Positions 63,188 to 64,000 of a DNA stretch of 64,000 nucleotides are shown in pieces. The stretch covers positions 57,364 to 121,363 of the forward strand of contig QFQD01000003.1 of NCBI GenBank assembly GCA_003241485.1, read 5' to 3'. This DNA comes from Ancylobacter novellus. Lineage in GTDB: Bacteria; Pseudomonadota; Alphaproteobacteria; Rhizobiales; Xanthobacteraceae. Position numbers and translations under genes: made by a program. The stretch's first letter is position 1, and each line of letters starts with the position of its first letter. Below the pieces are notes generated by a model. The model was not told the DNA's origin and did no database searches. It was given only the letters and a program-made list of their open reading frames with translations.

Positions 63188-63868
63188 GCCCCCTTTTTGT
63201 CGGCGCCGGCGCTCCCGGTCCCGCGTCTTCCGCTCGTCGATGCTTCTGGTCGGGCAGGCCCGCCCGGGTGGCGGGCGCTCTCGTCGCGGCGGTCCGCCAC
63301 CGGGAGGACCAGGTTGGGCGGTCTCGGCCTCTCCTGACCACGGCAGCCCGCCGGCGCGGAAGCCGGATGGCGGGAGCTTGGGTGGCGGGCAGCGTTCCGG
63401 CCTGCGACGACTTGCTGCCGGGCGGCAGGGCCGCGTTTGTCATGCCGGCGACGGGGCAGGGCGCTGGGCCTGCCGGCTGGGTGCGTGAGGGCTGGGATCC
63501 GCGATCTGGGCGGAGCGAGCGGTTGACGCGTGGCCGTTGCGCCGTCGGGAGCCAGGCGGATTTGTGCGCATGTCGCATTCCCCCGGTGTTGCGATGGCCT
63601 CCCCCATGGCGAACCCGATGTGGCAGGTCTGGCCGAAGGACAGGCGCTGCGCGCCCTCGATCTTGTCCCCGCAACGTCCGGCGCCGGCTTTTTTCCGCCG
63701 CCGGCCACCCCGGAGGGGCCCCGGCCGGCTTTGCATCGCGAAGCAAAAAAGCCGTCCCCGGCCGCCCTCCACTGCGTTCCGGCCCGTTGGGTGCGGGTCG
63801 ATCGCCTCCGGCCTCACGACCGCCATCGGGTCGCGATGGGCGCGGCCCGGAACCAAGGGAATGAGACA
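63188..63868. other. Long leader region of the DUF736 gene
   Basis: About 680 bases without a supported gene. It contains the second copy of the leader repeat (63766-63785) and an inverted pair CGGCTTTTTT (63685-63694)/AAAAAAGCCG (63745-63754) that could close a large GC-rich stem-loop. The T-run and A-run make it a possible attenuator or terminator. Confidence 0.45.
63766..63785 (+). repeat. Leader repeat, copy 2
   Basis: Identical to 60776-60795. The bases after it, up to the start codon, also resemble the ardC leader (CGCGATGGGCGCGGCC here, CGCGATCGGCGCGGCC there). Confidence 0.7.
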
Positions 63869-63937
63869 ATGGCCAACATCGGCACCTTCACCTCGAACGG
63901 CAACGGCTTAGGTTGCGTGCACGGAAGTGTCCTTTAG
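63869..63937 (+). pseudogene. DUF736 gene, truncated after 13 codons
   Basis: The start MANIGTFTSNGNG is the typical beginning of DUF736 proteins (about 100 residues, alphaproteobacterial islands). AAGGGA is 8 bp before the ATG. After GGC AAC GGC the sequence leaves the family and soon meets TAG, so foreign DNA joins at about 63908. The likely cause is an insertion or rearrangement whose remainder is beyond the window. Confidence 0.7.
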
Positions 63938-64000
63938 CGGGGCGCTTGTGATTTTGGCACGCAGACGTCCGGGTCAAGTGTTCCCGCAGCGTAGCGAGGA

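Larger units (their letters stand above)
46690..63908. mobile_element. Accessory island or plasmid-type backbone
   Basis: A continuous run of plus-strand genes of types found on alphaproteobacterial islands and plasmids: toprim, DUF1419, DUF3085, DarB-like methylase-helicase, ParB-like, ArdC, PP-loop and DUF736, broken only by a minus-strand RES/Xre pair. Relaxase, type IV secretion and integrase genes are not in the window, so autonomous transfer cannot be shown. Boundaries are set by gene content and not by attachment sites. Confidence 0.65.

Noticed and set aside
1..64000. CRISPR array, rRNA and tRNA genes
   Set aside because: No regularly spaced repeats and no cloverleaf or rRNA-like conserved sequence was recognised by eye; a tRNA search program would be the proper test.

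Overview
The window reads as a piece of a high-GC alphaproteobacterial genome, most likely from the Hyphomicrobiales (Rhizobiales). Grounds are FNR/FixK-like boxes, a polyhydroxybutyrate (PHB) locus with thiolase, phasin and a DUF3141 protein, a 2-oxoacid:ferredoxin oxidoreductase, and an accessory island with DUF1419, DUF3085, ParB-like, ArdC and DUF736 genes of the kind found on rhizobial islands and plasmids. No rRNA, tRNA or CRISPR array was recognised. The species cannot be named from the sequence alone.

Layout. 1-2.9 kb: copper P1B ATPase (5' end outside the window) and a CueR-like regulator. 3.1-6.7 kb, minus strand: DUF2934 protein, alpha-glucan phosphorylase, CBS-BON protein and a small membrane protein. 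7.0-10.1 kb, minus strand: TPC-type P-type ATPase overlapping a chromate transporter. 10.4-16.7 kb: DASS/SLC13 carboxylate transporter followed by a three-gene, GltD-like/ferredoxin-linked 2-oxoacid oxidoreductase operon. 16.7-19.2 kb: UbiB remnant and an FtsH protease. 19.2-24.1 kb: HlyD/RbbA/YhhJ-type ABC exporter. 24.5-28.5 kb: His/Cys-rich small protein, a second heavy-metal ATPase with CPD in place of CPC, and an MFS transporter. 28.7-33.5 kb: PPK2, transposon remnants, YHS protein, periplasmic protein, and an ECF sigma factor with a Cys-rich tail. 33.5-37.4 kb: PHB locus. 37.8-42 kb: FNR-type regulator, Cys-rich secreted protein, NifX-like protein, DUF2933 protein, membrane methyltransferase-like protein and Met-rich Spy-like protein. 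42.5-43.2 kb: LuxR-type regulator. 43.4-46.5 kb: cytochrome c, ImuA and DinB remnants around an AbiE-type toxin-antitoxin pair. 46.7-63.9 kb: mobile accessory island with toprim protein, DUF1419, DUF3085, a DarB-like methylase-helicase split by an amber codon, RES/Xre toxin-antitoxin, ParB, a run of small overlapping unknown genes, ArdC, a PP-loop protein, and a DUF736 gene cut off at the window end.

How the parts fit. The first 43 kb looks like a stress, metal and low-oxygen gene cluster. Eight sites close to the pattern TTGAT-N4-GTTAAAG lie in front of otherwise unrelated genes (DUF2934, DASS-KOR operon, ftsH, the second metal ATPase group, the YHS protein, the sigma factor, the NifX-like protein and the DUF2933 protein). 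The same stretch encodes an FNR-type regulator with a C-x2-C-x5-C motif. I infer a local low-oxygen regulon joining redox metabolism, metal export, proteostasis and carbon/phosphate reserves. The last 17 kb is a separate mobile-element backbone.
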